Shown here piece after piece: positions 41,342-50,745 of a stretch of DNA of 64,000 nt (its first letter is position 1; the number at the start of each line of letters is the position of its first letter). Under the pieces are notes generated by a model. The model did no database searches. It was given only the letters and a program-made list of their open reading frames with translations, and was not told the DNA's origin. Position numbers and translations under genes: made by a program. Source of the DNA: Krasilnikovia cinnamomea (GTDB taxonomy: Bacteria > Actinomycetota > Actinomycetes > Mycobacteriales > Micromonosporaceae); contig NZ_SHKY01000001.1 in the NCBI RefSeq assembly GCF_004217545.1, positions 2,356,001 to 2,420,000 of the forward strand, given 5' to 3'.

Positions 41342-44002
41342 TCAGTGCAGGGTCGGTGCGAAGCGGGCCGAGCCCTGCTCCAGGTCCGGGTGCTCCACGG
41401 CCAGCGCCATCGCCACGATCCGGTCGAAGCCCAGTTGCGCGCCGTCGGCGTACGCCGCGTCGAACGCGCCGTCGCCCAGCGTCGCCCGCACCCCCGCCTG
41501 CTGCGCCGACCAGAACCCGCCGAACACCTCGGCCCGCCGCTCGCCACGTACCGACTCGGCACCCCCGAACAGCACCGCCGCCGTAGCGGCGTCGCCGCCG
41601 AGCGCACACCGGACCGCGATCGCGGCGACCGCGTCCGCGGCCGCGCCCCGGAAGCCGTGCCGCAGCCGCGACCGCAGGGCGACCACGAGGTGGTCGTGCG
41701 CGGCGACCAGGTCGCCCCGGCGCAGGGCCACCATCCCCAGAAGCCAGTCGACGGTACGGCGGCCCCGGTCGCCGGGCCGGCCCGCCTCGGCCTGGCGCGC
41801 GGCCCCGAGCAACTCGGCGGCCTCGTCCAGCGATCCTCTACGCCAGAGCAACTCGGCGAGGGTCAGCACGGCCGGCAATGCCGCCCCGGCCACGTGGCAC
41901 CGCTCGGCGTGCGCGATCACCTCCCGGCACAGCCGCTCCGCGTCGGCGAAACGCTTGTCCCGCAGCAGGTTCACCCGCCGGCCGACCATCGCCGCGAGGA
42001 CCAGCACCGGCAGGTCGGCGGTGTGGGCGACCAACTCGGCCCGGTGCAGGAAACGGGTCTGCTCGTCCGGGTCCTCGGCGAGGCCGGCGTGCACCAGGTA
42101 CACCCCGGCCAGCTCGGCGGGGGTCACATCCTCCTCGGACAGCCGACCGTACAGGCGGAACAGCAGATCCCGGCCGTCGCGGGCGCCGCCGTACTCCCGC
42201 CACCAGGGGTCGAGGGCGGCGGCCAGGCGCAGCCCGGCCCGGACGCTGCCGTTGCCGACCACCCAGCGCAGCGCCGCCTGCCACTCCCCCACGTACGGGG
42301 CCAGCTCCGTCAGGGACACCGTGCGCGGCTCGCCGTCGGCGTCGACCGCCATCGCGTCGAGGACGTGCAACGCCCAGCCGACGTGCCGCTCCCGCACCGC
42401 CCGCTCCTCGCCCGCGGCCACGAGCCTGCGCATCGCGTACCCCCGGACCTGCTCGGGCATCCGGTAGCGCGGGCCCGGCACCACCTCGATCAGGGACGCG
42501 GTGGTCAGTTCCGACAGCGCGCCGAGCGCCTCGTCGTCGCACCACTCGACCGCCGCCAGTTCGACCGGCCCGGCGAAGACCGCCAGCCGCTCCAGCAGGC
42601 GGGCGGCCCGCTCCCCCAGCCGGCGGTACGACCAGTCCACGGTCCGGGTCAGGCTGTTGTGGCGCTCGGCCGCCTCACTGATCCGGCAGTCGGCTCCGAT
42701 GACGCCAGCGGTGTCCTCGCGGCCCGCGTCCAGGGCGGTCAGCGGGTCGTCCAGCCGGCTGGCCAGCTGCGCCGCCGACAGCAACTGGAGCCGCTGCGCG
42801 GCCAGTTCCAGGGCAAGGGGAAGCCCTTCCAGCCGGGACGCGACCCGGACCAGATCCGCGTCCTCGCGCGGCGGCACCCGCTGGCCGCCGCGCGCCGCCG
42901 CGGCGCGCTCACCGAGCAGGGTGAAGGCGTCGGCCGGGGCCAGCGGCGGGATCCGCCAGGCCAGTTCACCGTGGACGCCGACGGGCTGACGGCCGGTCGC
43001 GAGCACCCGGAGCCCGGGGCAGCCGGCCAGCAGATGACGTACGGCCGACCGGACCGCGGCGGGAGCCGCGTCGCAGGTGTCCACCAGCAGCAGCAGGCGG
43101 CGGTGGGCGCAGCGGTCCACGATCGTCTCGATGAGACGCCGGTCCGGCTCGGCGCGTACCCCCAGCGCGCGGGCCACCGCCACCGGCAGGTCATCGGTGC
43201 CGGCGGCGACGTCGACCACCCAGACGCCGTCCGGATACCCCGGCAGCAGTTGTTCGGCGGCTGCCAGCGCCAGCCGCGACTTGCCGGCACCACCGCCACC
43301 GACGACCGTGACCAGGCGATGCTTGCCGACCAGGGCGGTGAGCTCGGCCAGCTCCGCACGCCGCCCGACGAACGTGGTCAGCGGCGCGGGCAGGTTGTGG
43401 CGCGCCGCTCCCGGGGTGCGCGGGCGGGGGAAGCTGCGTTCCAGTCCGGGCGCCGCGACCTGGAAGATCCGCTCCGGGTCGTCGAAACCGCGCAGGTGAT
43501 ACAGACCCAGGTCCAGCAGGTCGACGCCCTCCATCGGGTGCGGCGCCGCACCGGCCGGGGGCTGGGCGGTCGCGGCGCGGACGGTCGCCTCCGAGCAGAG
43601 CACCTGGCCGCCGTGCGCGGCCGCGGCGACCCGGGCGGCACGGTGCACCTCGGCGCTGGTGTACTCGCCACCGACCGGAGTGGCCCGGCCCGTGTGCAGT
43701 CCGATACGCACCCGGGGCATCACGTCGGGGCCGGGCCAGCCGTGCGCGGCCAGCGCCCGCTGCATCGCGACGCACGCCGTCACGGCCACCGCGGCGTTGC
43801 CGAAGGCCACGAAGAACGAGTCACCCTCCGTGAAAAGCTCCGCGCCCCCGAAGTCGTGCAGCACCGCCCGGATCACCTCGCGGTGCGCATGGAGGACGGC
43901 CCCGTATGCCTCCGCGAGCATCCGCGCGAGCCGGGTCGAGCCCTCGATGTCGGTGAACATGAAGGTCACCAGCCCGCTTGGCAGCTCGGTCCGTCCCGAC
44001 AC
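41342..44002 (-). CDS. Cyclase-homology/NTPase/TPR regulator (AfsR-/guanylate-cyclase-like)
   Basis: About 886 residues: an N-terminal class III nucleotide cyclase homology domain (residues 1-165), a STAND-type P-loop NTPase (about 200-480, RLVTVVGGGGAGKSRLALAA, LLLLVDTCDAA), a winged helix and C-terminal TPR-like repeats. The cyclase keeps both metal Asp (FMFTDIEGST, EGDSFF), but the substrate Lys position is Phe and the transition-state Asn is His (VHRAARV), so it is probably a nucleotide-sensing or dead domain. No DNA-binding domain is seen. The GTG at 44002 has GGAGG eight bases upstream; the longer open frame to 44242 is not supported. Confidence 0.87.
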   Translation of the reverse strand: MSGRTELPSGLVTFMFTDIEGSTRLARMLAEAYGAVLHAHREVIRAVLHDFGGAELFTEGDSFFVAFGNAAVAVTACVAMQRALAAHGWPGPDVMPRVRIGLHTGRATPVGGEYTSAEVHRAARVAAAAHGGQVLCSEATVRAATAQPPAGAAPHPMEGVDLLDLGLYHLRGFDDPERIFQVAAPGLERSFPRPRTPGAARHNLPAPLTTFVGRRAELAELTALVGKHRLVTVVGGGGAGKSRLALAAAEQLLPGYPDGVWVVDVAAGTDDLPVAVARALGVRAEPDRRLIETIVDRCAHRRLLLLVDTCDAAPAAVRSAVRHLLAGCPGLRVLATGRQPVGVHGELAWRIPPLAPADAFTLLGERAAAARGGQRVPPREDADLVRVASRLEGLPLALELAAQRLQLLSAAQLASRLDDPLTALDAGREDTAGVIGADCRISEAAERHNSLTRTVDWSYRRLGERAARLLERLAVFAGPVELAAVEWCDDEALGALSELTTASLIEVVPGPRYRMPEQVRGYAMRRLVAAGEERAVRERHVGWALHVLDAMAVDADGEPRTVSLTELAPYVGEWQAALRWVVGNGSVRAGLRLAAALDPWWREYGGARDGRDLLFRLYGRLSEEDVTPAELAGVYLVHAGLAEDPDEQTRFLHRAELVAHTADLPVLVLAAMVGRRVNLLRDKRFADAERLCREVIAHAERCHVAGAALPAVLTLAELLWRRGSLDEAAELLGAARQAEAGRPGDRGRRTVDWLLGMVALRRGDLVAAHDHLVVALRSRLRHGFRGAAADAVAAIAVRCALGGDAATAAVLFGGAESVRGERRAEVFGGFWSAQQAGVRATLGDGAFDAAYADGAQLGFDRIVAMALAVEHPDLEQGSARFAPTLH

Positions 44003-44620
44003 GGTGTGAACCTCCGCCCCCTCCGGGATGTCAATGTCATGGTGCACGCGCCACGCTGACACGGCACATCGTAAAAACGATCGGTAACCATCCGACCCGC
44101 GATGTCGGCCTCTTATGGGCGACACCCCGGGGAAATCATCGACGATTACGGGTGGCACTTCGCGTGACGTAACGAGGTGAACCGCTTCCGGTTGCGGCGA
44201 ATCCGGTCGGCTGTGGCCGGGGGCGACATTGAACACACTCACGCAGGCGTACCCCGATGGTGTTGCTGTGGTTCAGGGGGACCGCGATACGTGCCGATCG
44301 TCCATTTTCGCCGTAGCCGCAGCGGAACCGTCGCCGTCTGTCCACGACGGACACCCGCCTCGGGCGATCACCGTCGAGCCGGTTCCGACCAGACCAGGAT
44401 CACCCGGTCGAGCAGCGAGCGGACGGCGTGGTCCGGATGCGGGCCGGGTGGCCGTCGTCCGAATGTGGGCGGGGTGGCTGTCGTCCGGATGTGGGCGGGG
44501 TGGCTGTGGTCCGGATGCGGGCGGACCGCCGTGGTCCGGATGATGGCAAGGCCGGGGCGGACGCCAGTCCGGCCGGGGAGGGGGGACGAGACGGCCCCGG
44601 CCCTGGCCTTTGGTCTGGTG
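44003..44620. other. 618-base intergenic region with a minisatellite
   Basis: Between the start of the large regulator and the FmdB-type stop. The part 44003-44300 is comparatively AT-rich and must contain the regulator's promoter; I see no convincing gene. The 26-bp array at 44431-44558 fills most of the rest. Confidence 0.55.
44431..44558. repeat. 26-bp tandem repeat (minisatellite), about 4.5 copies
   Basis: Units begin with GTCCG at 44431, 44457, 44483 and 44509 (exact 26-base period) and again at 44534 (25). The middle units differ by only one or two bases. 26 is not a multiple of three and no frame crosses it sensibly, so it is non-coding. Confidence 0.85.
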
Positions 44621-44830
44621 TCAGCAGCAGCCGCCGCCACCGCAGCAGCCCCCGCCACCGGCTGGCGCCGAAGGGGCGCCACCGCGCCCGGTCACGGCAA
44701 CCGTGGACAGCAGCTTCACCGTGTCGGTGTGGCCCTGGGGGCAGGTGGTCGGGGCGGACGCCTCCCGCATCGGGCGGGTCACCTCGAACGTGTCACCGCA
44801 GGAGCGGCAGCGGTAGTCGTAGCGCGGCAT
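44621..44830 (-). CDS. FmdB-family zinc-ribbon protein with Cys/Gly tail
   Basis: A 69-residue protein: PRYDYRCRSCGDTFEVTRPM and TTCPQGHTDTVKLLSTVAVT form the zinc ribbon, where the second CxxC is reduced to CPQGH, and the C terminus is GGGGCCGGGGCC. The two Cys pairs in the tail could bind metal on their own. The ATG at 44830 gives the canonical PRYDYRC start. It is the second FmdB-type gene in the window. Confidence 0.85.
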   Translation of the reverse strand: MPRYDYRCRSCGDTFEVTRPMREASAPTTCPQGHTDTVKLLSTVAVTGRGGAPSAPAGGGGCCGGGGCC

Positions 44831-44928
44831 CCGCACAGCGTATTGGGTGGGTACGCCCTCCCGCCTCCCCGTCCACAGCCTGCGTACAGGGACCGTCGGG
44901 CGAGGCCACCGCCAGGTAGGGTCGTGGC

Positions 44929-46386
44929 GTGGGGGACGGGAAGAAGAAGCGATCGGGCACGCCGCAAACGCGGCCGCCCGCGCCGCATCGGGGCGGGCCC
45001 GTGGGCAGCTCCGGAGCCGCCCCGAGCGATCCCGTCCCGGGCCTCACCGGGGCCGAGCCCGATACGCCCCGCCCCGGCCCGGTCGGCGACAAGCTCCGGA
45101 CCGGCCTAGGCGACCGTGGCGCCGATGGCCCGGTCAAGCCCGCTGACGGTGCGGCGTTCGCCAAAGCGGACGGCACCACACCCCCAGACCCCGCCGTTTC
45201 CGGCAATAGCGACACTCCCGGCGAAGCCGCCGACAAGGTCGCCGGGAACGACGAACCGGCTCGCGATGACGACGAGCCGGCCGCGAACAAGGGCGAGCCA
45301 GCCGCGAACAAGGGCGAGCCGGCCGGGAACAAGGGCGAGCCAGCCGGGAACAAGGACAGACCGGCCGCGAAGATCGACTCGGCCGAGGCGAAGGGCGGAA
45401 CGGCAGACCAGGCCACCGGCGACAAGGCGCCGGGTGACGCGGGCGATCCGCCCACCGCCGCCGCCGTGGCGGCCGCCTCCAAGGGCCGCGCCACCCGTGT
45501 GCTGCGCCACGCCAACCCGGTCCGGGTTGCCCGCGCCGCCGGACGCCGTACCTCCGCCTGGGCCCGGCGCCCCAGCGGCCGGCTCATCCTGCCCGCCGCC
45601 ATCGCCGCGCTGCTCATGGGTGCCGCCGGCACGGCGGGCGTCTACCTGGTGCCGAAGGCCCTGCCCGCGGCGCCGTCGCCGAGCGCGACCCCGGGGTTCC
45701 CGCTCGACCAGGGCGGCGCCGTGCCGTCCGTGAGCGTCCCGGCGGGCGTCCCGGGCAGCGTGGCCACGCTGCCCAGTAGCACGGGGCCGGCGTTTCCCGT
45801 GGTCACGGGGGCCCGGCCGGCGGACGCACTGGCGGGCTGGGCGCAGCAGGTGGGCACCCGGGTGGGCATCCCGGTGGTGGCCGTGCAGGCGTACGGGTAC
45901 GCGGAGCTGGTGGTGGCCCGGACGACGCCGAGCTGCCACCTCAACTGGACGACCCTGGCCGCGATCGCCGAAGTGGAGTCGGCGCACGGTAGCGCGCACG
46001 GCGCGGTGCTCGGCGCGGACGGTTCGGTGCAGCCACCGATCCACGGGCTGCCGCTGGACGGCAAGGGCGGCCGCCAGCTGATCAAGGACACCGACCAGGG
46101 CGTGCTCGACGGGGACGCGACATACGACCGGGCGATCGGACCGCTGCAGTTCATCCCGTCCACCTGGAAGGAGAACGCGGTCGACGCCGACAACAGCGGA
46201 CTCGCCGATCCGAACGACATCGACGACGCGGCGCTGACCGCGGCGGCGTACCTGTGCCGCAACGGCCGGGACCTGTCCAAGGCGGACGCGTGGTGGGATG
46301 CGATCCTGTCGTACAACGCGGTGCGGCCGTACGCGCAGAAGGTCTTCGACGCGGCGAACACGTACGGCCAGCGAAGCCGCGTCTAA
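44929..46386 (+). CDS. Membrane-anchored lytic transglycosylase (SLT, MltB-like)
   Basis: A 485-residue cell-wall hydrolase. Residues 1-220 are charged, low-complexity cytoplasm with EPAANKG heptapeptides; a transmembrane helix follows (about 222-242, LILPAAIAALLMGAAGTAGV); then a Pro/Ser linker and the catalytic domain (about 330-485) with the Glu in LAAIAEVESAHGSAHGAVLG, IGPLQFIPSTWKENAVDADN and DIDDAALTAAAYLCRNGRDL. It should cleave murein strands outside the membrane. TAGGGT six bases before the GTG suggests leaderless transcription. Confidence 0.9.
   Translation: MGDGKKKRSGTPQTRPPAPHRGGPVGSSGAAPSDPVPGLTGAEPDTPRPGPVGDKLRTGLGDRGADGPVKPADGAAFAKADGTTPPDPAVSGNSDTPGEAADKVAGNDEPARDDDEPAANKGEPAANKGEPAGNKGEPAGNKDRPAAKIDSAEAKGGTADQATGDKAPGDAGDPPTAAAVAAASKGRATRVLRHANPVRVARAAGRRTSAWARRPSGRLILPAAIAALLMGAAGTAGVYLVPKALPAAPSPSATPGFPLDQGGAVPSVSVPAGVPGSVATLPSSTGPAFPVVTGARPADALAGWAQQVGTRVGIPVVAVQAYGYAELVVARTTPSCHLNWTTLAAIAEVESAHGSAHGAVLGADGSVQPPIHGLPLDGKGGRQLIKDTDQGVLDGDATYDRAIGPLQFIPSTWKENAVDADNSGLADPNDIDDAALTAAAYLCRNGRDLSKADAWWDAILSYNAVRPYAQKVFDAANTYGQRSRV
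45271..45354 (+). repeat. 21-bp in-frame tandem repeats, four copies
   Basis: Units at 45271, 45292, 45313 and 45334 encode (D/G)EPA(A/G)NK heptapeptides in the cytoplasmic part of the transglycosylase. Units differ at only a few bases. Confidence 0.85.
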
Positions 46387-46476
46387 TGGCGATTGTTGTC
46401 AACCGACAGTGACGGACCACATACGAATGCATCCGTGGGCCTTCCCTGAGCCTCGCCTTACCGGCAAGCTGTACGC

Positions 46477-47496
46477 GTGAGGGTGCGTGAGTGGGATCCC
46501 CGGGCCGCGTCGCCGGGGGAGATCCGATCGCTCGTGGAGACGCTGAACGCGGTGCTGGCCGCGGACCTCCCCGACGATCCACCGTGGCAGGACGTGCAGG
46601 TCAGGGAGTATCTGGCCGAGACGATGCCCGGTGAGCGCCGGATCTGCTGGGTGGCCGAGGACGACCGCCTCCCCGAGGGCGAGAGCCGGGTGTACGGCCA
46701 CGTCAGCATCCTGCTGCTGGGCGACATCGGCGTCCTGGAGGTACTGGTCCATCCGGCCTTACGCCGCCGCGGTCTGGGACGGCAGCTCGTCGGGGTGGCC
46801 GCGCGCCGCGCGTACCTGGAGGGCTTCTCGTCCATCGGGGTCGAGGTGATCGGCGACACCCCGGCCATCGGGTTCTACGAGTCCGTCGGCTTCGAGCGCG
46901 AGTACGCGGAGACCCGCAGCGTCCTCACCCTCTCCAAGGTGGACTGGGAGGCGCTGGGGTCGATGAGCAACGGCATCGCGCACGGCTACCGCATCGAGTA
47001 TCACCCGGGTGGCCCGCCGGAGGAGCTGCTGGAGGCGTACGCGCAGGCGAAGCAGGAGGCCCCGGACGACGACAACGACCTGGACCTGGCGCCCCGGTCG
47101 TCGGATCCGCAGCGGCTACGCGACAGCCTGCAGACGTTGCACAAACGGGGGCTGAAGCCGTACATCGTGCTGGCGGTGCACGAGGCCACCGGGGTGGTGG
47201 CGGGTCTCACCGAGGTGGTGGTTCCGGCGCAGCACCCGGAGCGGGCGGACCAGTACGACACCATCGTGGTCCGCGCCCACCGCGGGCACGGCATCGACCG
47301 GGCGATCAAGGCGCGCATGCTGTTCGAGCTGCGGACCGCCGAGCCGGGGTTGCTGGAGGTCCAGACCTGGAACGCGCGGCACAACGAATCGATGATCAAG
47401 GTTAACGCCGAGTTGGGCTTCCAGCTGGACCGTGACTGGTATGAATATGGCGCCGATGTTGCGCAACTGGTACAGACCTTAGAACCCAAGGACTGA
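46477..47496 (+). CDS. Tandem GNAT acetyltransferase
   Basis: A 339-residue protein of two GNAT halves. The first (residues 1-155) has the acetyl-CoA loop LEVLVHPALRRRGLGRQLVG and PAIGFYESVGFERE; the second (about 165-339) has TEVVVPAQHPERADQYDTIV, RAHRGHGIDRAIKARML and NAELGFQLDRDWYEY with a degenerate loop. This two-domain arrangement is like mycothiol synthase and other actinobacterial GNATs, but the substrate is not indicated by context. The GTG start is accepted; no ribosome site is obvious. Confidence 0.85.
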   Translation: MRVREWDPRAASPGEIRSLVETLNAVLAADLPDDPPWQDVQVREYLAETMPGERRICWVAEDDRLPEGESRVYGHVSILLLGDIGVLEVLVHPALRRRGLGRQLVGVAARRAYLEGFSSIGVEVIGDTPAIGFYESVGFEREYAETRSVLTLSKVDWEALGSMSNGIAHGYRIEYHPGGPPEELLEAYAQAKQEAPDDDNDLDLAPRSSDPQRLRDSLQTLHKRGLKPYIVLAVHEATGVVAGLTEVVVPAQHPERADQYDTIVVRAHRGHGIDRAIKARMLFELRTAEPGLLEVQTWNARHNESMIKVNAELGFQLDRDWYEYGADVAQLVQTLEPKD

Positions 47497-47548
47497 CCTG
47501 GGGCTTTACCGTCGGCGTACCCATGTTCAGCTCCCCAGTGGAGGCTTC

Positions 47549-49975
47549 GTGCGCTTCCGACGCATATTGCCCATTATCGCTGTTTCCATAGTTTCGGCGA
47601 CCACCCTTTTCCCCGGCGCGGCCCACGCCGCCGACGATCCCCTGACCGTCGGCGCGGTCCAGGGCAGCACGACGACCAGCCCGCGCACGCAGCGCTCCCC
47701 GCTGGCGCCCCCGTCGGGCAACGGCACCAGCTCCGCCAAGCACCTGGTCCGCGGCGTCGTCACCCAGCTCGCGCTGTCGCACACCGACACCGGCGCCAAG
47801 CAGTACGGCTTCTTCCTGCAGAGCCGCAAGGACGCGACCGATGGCGACCCGACCACCTCCGACGGCATCTTCGTCTACATGTCGACCTTCACCACCCTGA
47901 TCGGCGGATACGCCCCCAAGGTGGGCGACGAGATCGTCGTCAAGGCGAAGGTGAGCGAGTACTTCAGCCTCACCGAGCTGTCCAGCGCGGAGTACGTGAG
48001 CACGCTGGCGACCGGCCTCGACGTACCCGCCGAGGTGCAGGTCGACGACGCCGTCCCGCCCGCCGACGCCGCGGCCGCCGACCTGTTCTGGGAGCGGCAC
48101 GAGGGCATGCAGCTGCGGGTCCGCTCCGGCTCCGGGCTCGTCTCCGGCACCAAGGTGTACGACAGCACCGACGACGCCGAGGCCTGGGCGATCGACCGCG
48201 ACGACCCGCTGATGAAGCGCGAGGACCCGTACGCGCGGCGGGTGTTCCGCGACGCGCACCCGCTCGACGACCTGCCCGGCACGGTCGACAACGGCAACGG
48301 AAACCGCATCCTGCTCGGCCCCATGGGGGTCAAGGCGGCCGCGAACGACGCTTCCGCGGTGCTGCCCCCGGCACGCACTTTCGACACCGTGAGCGGCGAC
48401 GCGATCGGTGGCGTCCACTACGCGTTCAACAAGTACAGCGTCCAGCCCGCGGCGGTCGCGTTCGCATCCGGCCCGGACCCGGCGAAGAACCACCCGCCCA
48501 AGGCCGCGACGCGCAGCCGCGAGGTCGCGGTCGCCACGTTCAACGTGGAGAACCTGTACGACTTCCGCGACGACCCGTTCGACGGCTGCGACTTCACCGG
48601 GAACCTGGGCTGCACCGGAGTCAAGCCGCCCTTCAACTACGTCCCGGCGAGCGCCGAGGAGTACCAGAAGCGGCTGGGGGCGCTGGCCGGTCAGATCACC
48701 GACGACCTGCACAGCCCCGACCTGATCCTCGCCCAGGAGGCCGAGGACCAGGACATCTGTACGGTGACCGACGGCGCGTTGACCTGCGGCGACACCAACG
48801 ACGCGGACGGCAGGCCGGACACTCTGCAGGAGCTGGCGCTGACGGTCAAGGCCGCGGGCGGTCCCGCGTACGATGCGGCGTTCGACCGGACCGGGGCGGA
48901 CGCCCGTGGCATCACCTCCGCGTTCCTGTACCGCACGGACCGGCTCTCGCTGGCGACACCGGCGGCGGACGACGCCGTCCTCGGCGCCAGCCCGAAGGTC
49001 GTGTACCGGGGTGCCCCGCTGCCCGGCAACACCGACGTGTCCAACCCGAAGGCCCTCAACGCGGTGCTCCCCGCCGACGTGGACAAGTCCACGGGGGTGG
49101 ACGGCTCGAACGTCTACACCCGCGCCCCGCAGGTCGGCCTGTTCGACGTCAAGGCGGCGCCGGGCTCCGCCGATCACTACCAGATCTGGGCCATGAGCAA
49201 CCACTACTCGTCCGGGCCGGACGGCCGGGTCGGGCAGCGCACCGAGCAGGCCGCGTACGGTGCGGCGCTGGTCACCGCGATCGAGGCGGCCCACCCGCAC
49301 GCCCGGGTCGTGTACGGCGGTGACCTGAACGTCTTCCCCCGCCCCGACGACCCGGTCCCCGCCAACCCGGGCGACCAGCTCGGCCCGCTGTACGCCGCCG
49401 GCCTGCACAACCTGTGGGACGACCTGGCGGCGGACGTGCCGGCAGCCGCGTACTCGTACGACTTCGAGGGGTCGGCGCAGACGCTGGACCACGTGTTCGT
49501 CACCGACGCCCTGTACGCGGACCTGATCCAGATTCGGGCCGCGCACATCAACGCGGACTGGTCCGGCCACGACCCGGACAACCCGAAGCGGGGCGCCAGC
49601 GACCACGACCCGCAGGTGATCCGGTTCCAGTCCCGTCCGGCGCTGTCCGTGGCAGGTGCCCGGGTCACCGAGGGGGCGAAGGGGACGACCACGCCGCTGG
49701 TGTTCCCCGTGACGCTGTCGCGGCCGATGAGCCAGCCGCTGACGGTGTGCGCGATCGCCGGACCGCAGACCGCGTGGCCGCTGCTGGACTTCGACCCCTA
49801 CCTGGGCTGCCGGACCATCGCGGCGGGTGAGACCGCCACGAGCTTCACGGTGACCGTACGCGGGGACGACGTCCGTGAGCCGGACGAGAAGCTCACCCTG
49901 GCTGTCGCGGGCATCTCCACCTCGGTCCGGCAGACCGGCCCGACCGCGACCGGCACCATCGTCAACGACGACTAG
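47549..49975 (+). CDS. Secreted endonuclease/exonuclease/phosphatase nuclease with Calx-beta tail
   Basis: An 808-residue exported nuclease. Signal peptide (MRFRRILPIIAVSIVSATTL to AHA), an OB-fold-like domain (residues 60-150, VRGVVTQLALSHTDTGAKQY), an EEP catalytic domain (about 325-700) with VAVATFNVENLYDF, PDLILAQEAEDQD, MSNHYSSGPDGR, VVYGGDLNVFP and GASDHDPQVIRF, and a final Calx-beta-like domain (about 705-808). It resembles extracellular DNases of the ExeM/NucH kind that scavenge DNA. The GTG at 47549 starts after a purine-rich leader. A strong terminator follows. Confidence 0.92.
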   Translation: MRFRRILPIIAVSIVSATTLFPGAAHAADDPLTVGAVQGSTTTSPRTQRSPLAPPSGNGTSSAKHLVRGVVTQLALSHTDTGAKQYGFFLQSRKDATDGDPTTSDGIFVYMSTFTTLIGGYAPKVGDEIVVKAKVSEYFSLTELSSAEYVSTLATGLDVPAEVQVDDAVPPADAAAADLFWERHEGMQLRVRSGSGLVSGTKVYDSTDDAEAWAIDRDDPLMKREDPYARRVFRDAHPLDDLPGTVDNGNGNRILLGPMGVKAAANDASAVLPPARTFDTVSGDAIGGVHYAFNKYSVQPAAVAFASGPDPAKNHPPKAATRSREVAVATFNVENLYDFRDDPFDGCDFTGNLGCTGVKPPFNYVPASAEEYQKRLGALAGQITDDLHSPDLILAQEAEDQDICTVTDGALTCGDTNDADGRPDTLQELALTVKAAGGPAYDAAFDRTGADARGITSAFLYRTDRLSLATPAADDAVLGASPKVVYRGAPLPGNTDVSNPKALNAVLPADVDKSTGVDGSNVYTRAPQVGLFDVKAAPGSADHYQIWAMSNHYSSGPDGRVGQRTEQAAYGAALVTAIEAAHPHARVVYGGDLNVFPRPDDPVPANPGDQLGPLYAAGLHNLWDDLAADVPAAAYSYDFEGSAQTLDHVFVTDALYADLIQIRAAHINADWSGHDPDNPKRGASDHDPQVIRFQSRPALSVAGARVTEGAKGTTTPLVFPVTLSRPMSQPLTVCAIAGPQTAWPLLDFDPYLGCRTIAAGETATSFTVTVRGDDVREPDEKLTLAVAGISTSVRQTGPTATGTIVNDD

Positions 49976-49994
49976 CTCGCTGAACGAGCGAAGC

Positions 49995-50032
49995 CCGGGG
50001 CCCGGCGGTGACATGACACCGCCGGGCCCCGG
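49995..50032. terminator. Strong bidirectional hairpin terminator
   Basis: Perfect 16-bp stem CCGGGGCCCGGCGGTG / CACCGCCGGGCCCCGG with an ACATGA loop, exactly between the convergent stops 49975 and 50043. Confidence 0.85.
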
Positions 50033-50042
50033 CGCGTTTCAC

Positions 50043-50696
50043 CTAACCGACGCCGAGCCCGGAGCAGATGCTGGCCATGGTGATGCCGACCAGCGAGCCA
50101 CCGATGAGCAGGCCGGTGCCGAACGCACGGGATGCCGGATGCAGCAGGCAGCCCAGCACGGCCACGGCGAAGAACGGCACCCAGGCGAACCACGGCGCCT
50201 CCAGGCCGACCAGGTGCGGCAGGTCGGACAACGGGCTGAGCCCCGTGATGCACGGGGCGAAGAACCCGGCCGCCCCGCCCACGGCGACGCCGAGCCAGAT
50301 CCGGGCCGACGTGGAGACACCGGCCAGGGGTGGGGACGCGACGATCAGAATCGGGGGCTCGGTGCCCTCCCGCCGCAGGGTCAGTGCGTACCCTGCCGCG
50401 TCACTGGCGACCAGCAGGCGGCCGACCACGCCGATGGCGTCGTTGACCTGGTAGCCGGCGCGCTGGAAGTGCAGGGCCGCCGCCGCGAACACCTGGTCCG
50501 GCGGAAGGTTGACCGCAATGGCGCCCGCCCGGATCCGGTTACCCGCGGTGGGCGGCGCGAGCGCGGCCTCCTCTCGGATCCGCGGCGGCGGGAGGGGAAT
50601 TGCCATCAGGCCCGGGCAATCCCGGAGGATGGCCGACATCCGTTGTTCGACGCCGTGCTTGAACTCGGCGTGACTCGGCACCCAGTTCGGTGTCAC
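50043..50696 (-). CDS. Membrane protein of unknown function
   Basis: A 217-residue protein. The N-terminal ~120 residues are soluble with a repeated-looking domain (IRAGAIAVNLPPDQVFAAAA, YQVNDAIGVVGRLLVASDAA), and the C-terminal part has three hydrophobic helices (about 130-152, 165-185, 190-212: IWLGVAVGGAAGFFAPCITG, WVPFFAVAVLGCLLHP, GTGLLIGGSLVGITMASICS). I do not recognise a family. It is divergent from the Lgt-like operon with a 49-base AT-rich gap, so the two may be co-regulated. Confidence 0.65.
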   Translation of the reverse strand: MTPNWVPSHAEFKHGVEQRMSAILRDCPGLMAIPLPPPRIREEAALAPPTAGNRIRAGAIAVNLPPDQVFAAAALHFQRAGYQVNDAIGVVGRLLVASDAAGYALTLRREGTEPPILIVASPPLAGVSTSARIWLGVAVGGAAGFFAPCITGLSPLSDLPHLVGLEAPWFAWVPFFAVAVLGCLLHPASRAFGTGLLIGGSLVGITMASICSGLGVG

Positions 50697-50745
50697 CTGG
50701 GCAGGATGCCCGATTTCATGCCTATTTGATGGTTATATCTAGCAA

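Noticed and set aside
44229..44543. Small open frame crossing the 26-bp repeat
   Set aside because: Repeat period is not a multiple of three and the translation shows no conserved pattern; the start has no support.
47402..50014. 870-codon leftward frame opposite the secreted nuclease
   Set aside because: Arg/Val/Gly-rich without motifs; the plus strand has a signal peptide and complete nuclease motifs.
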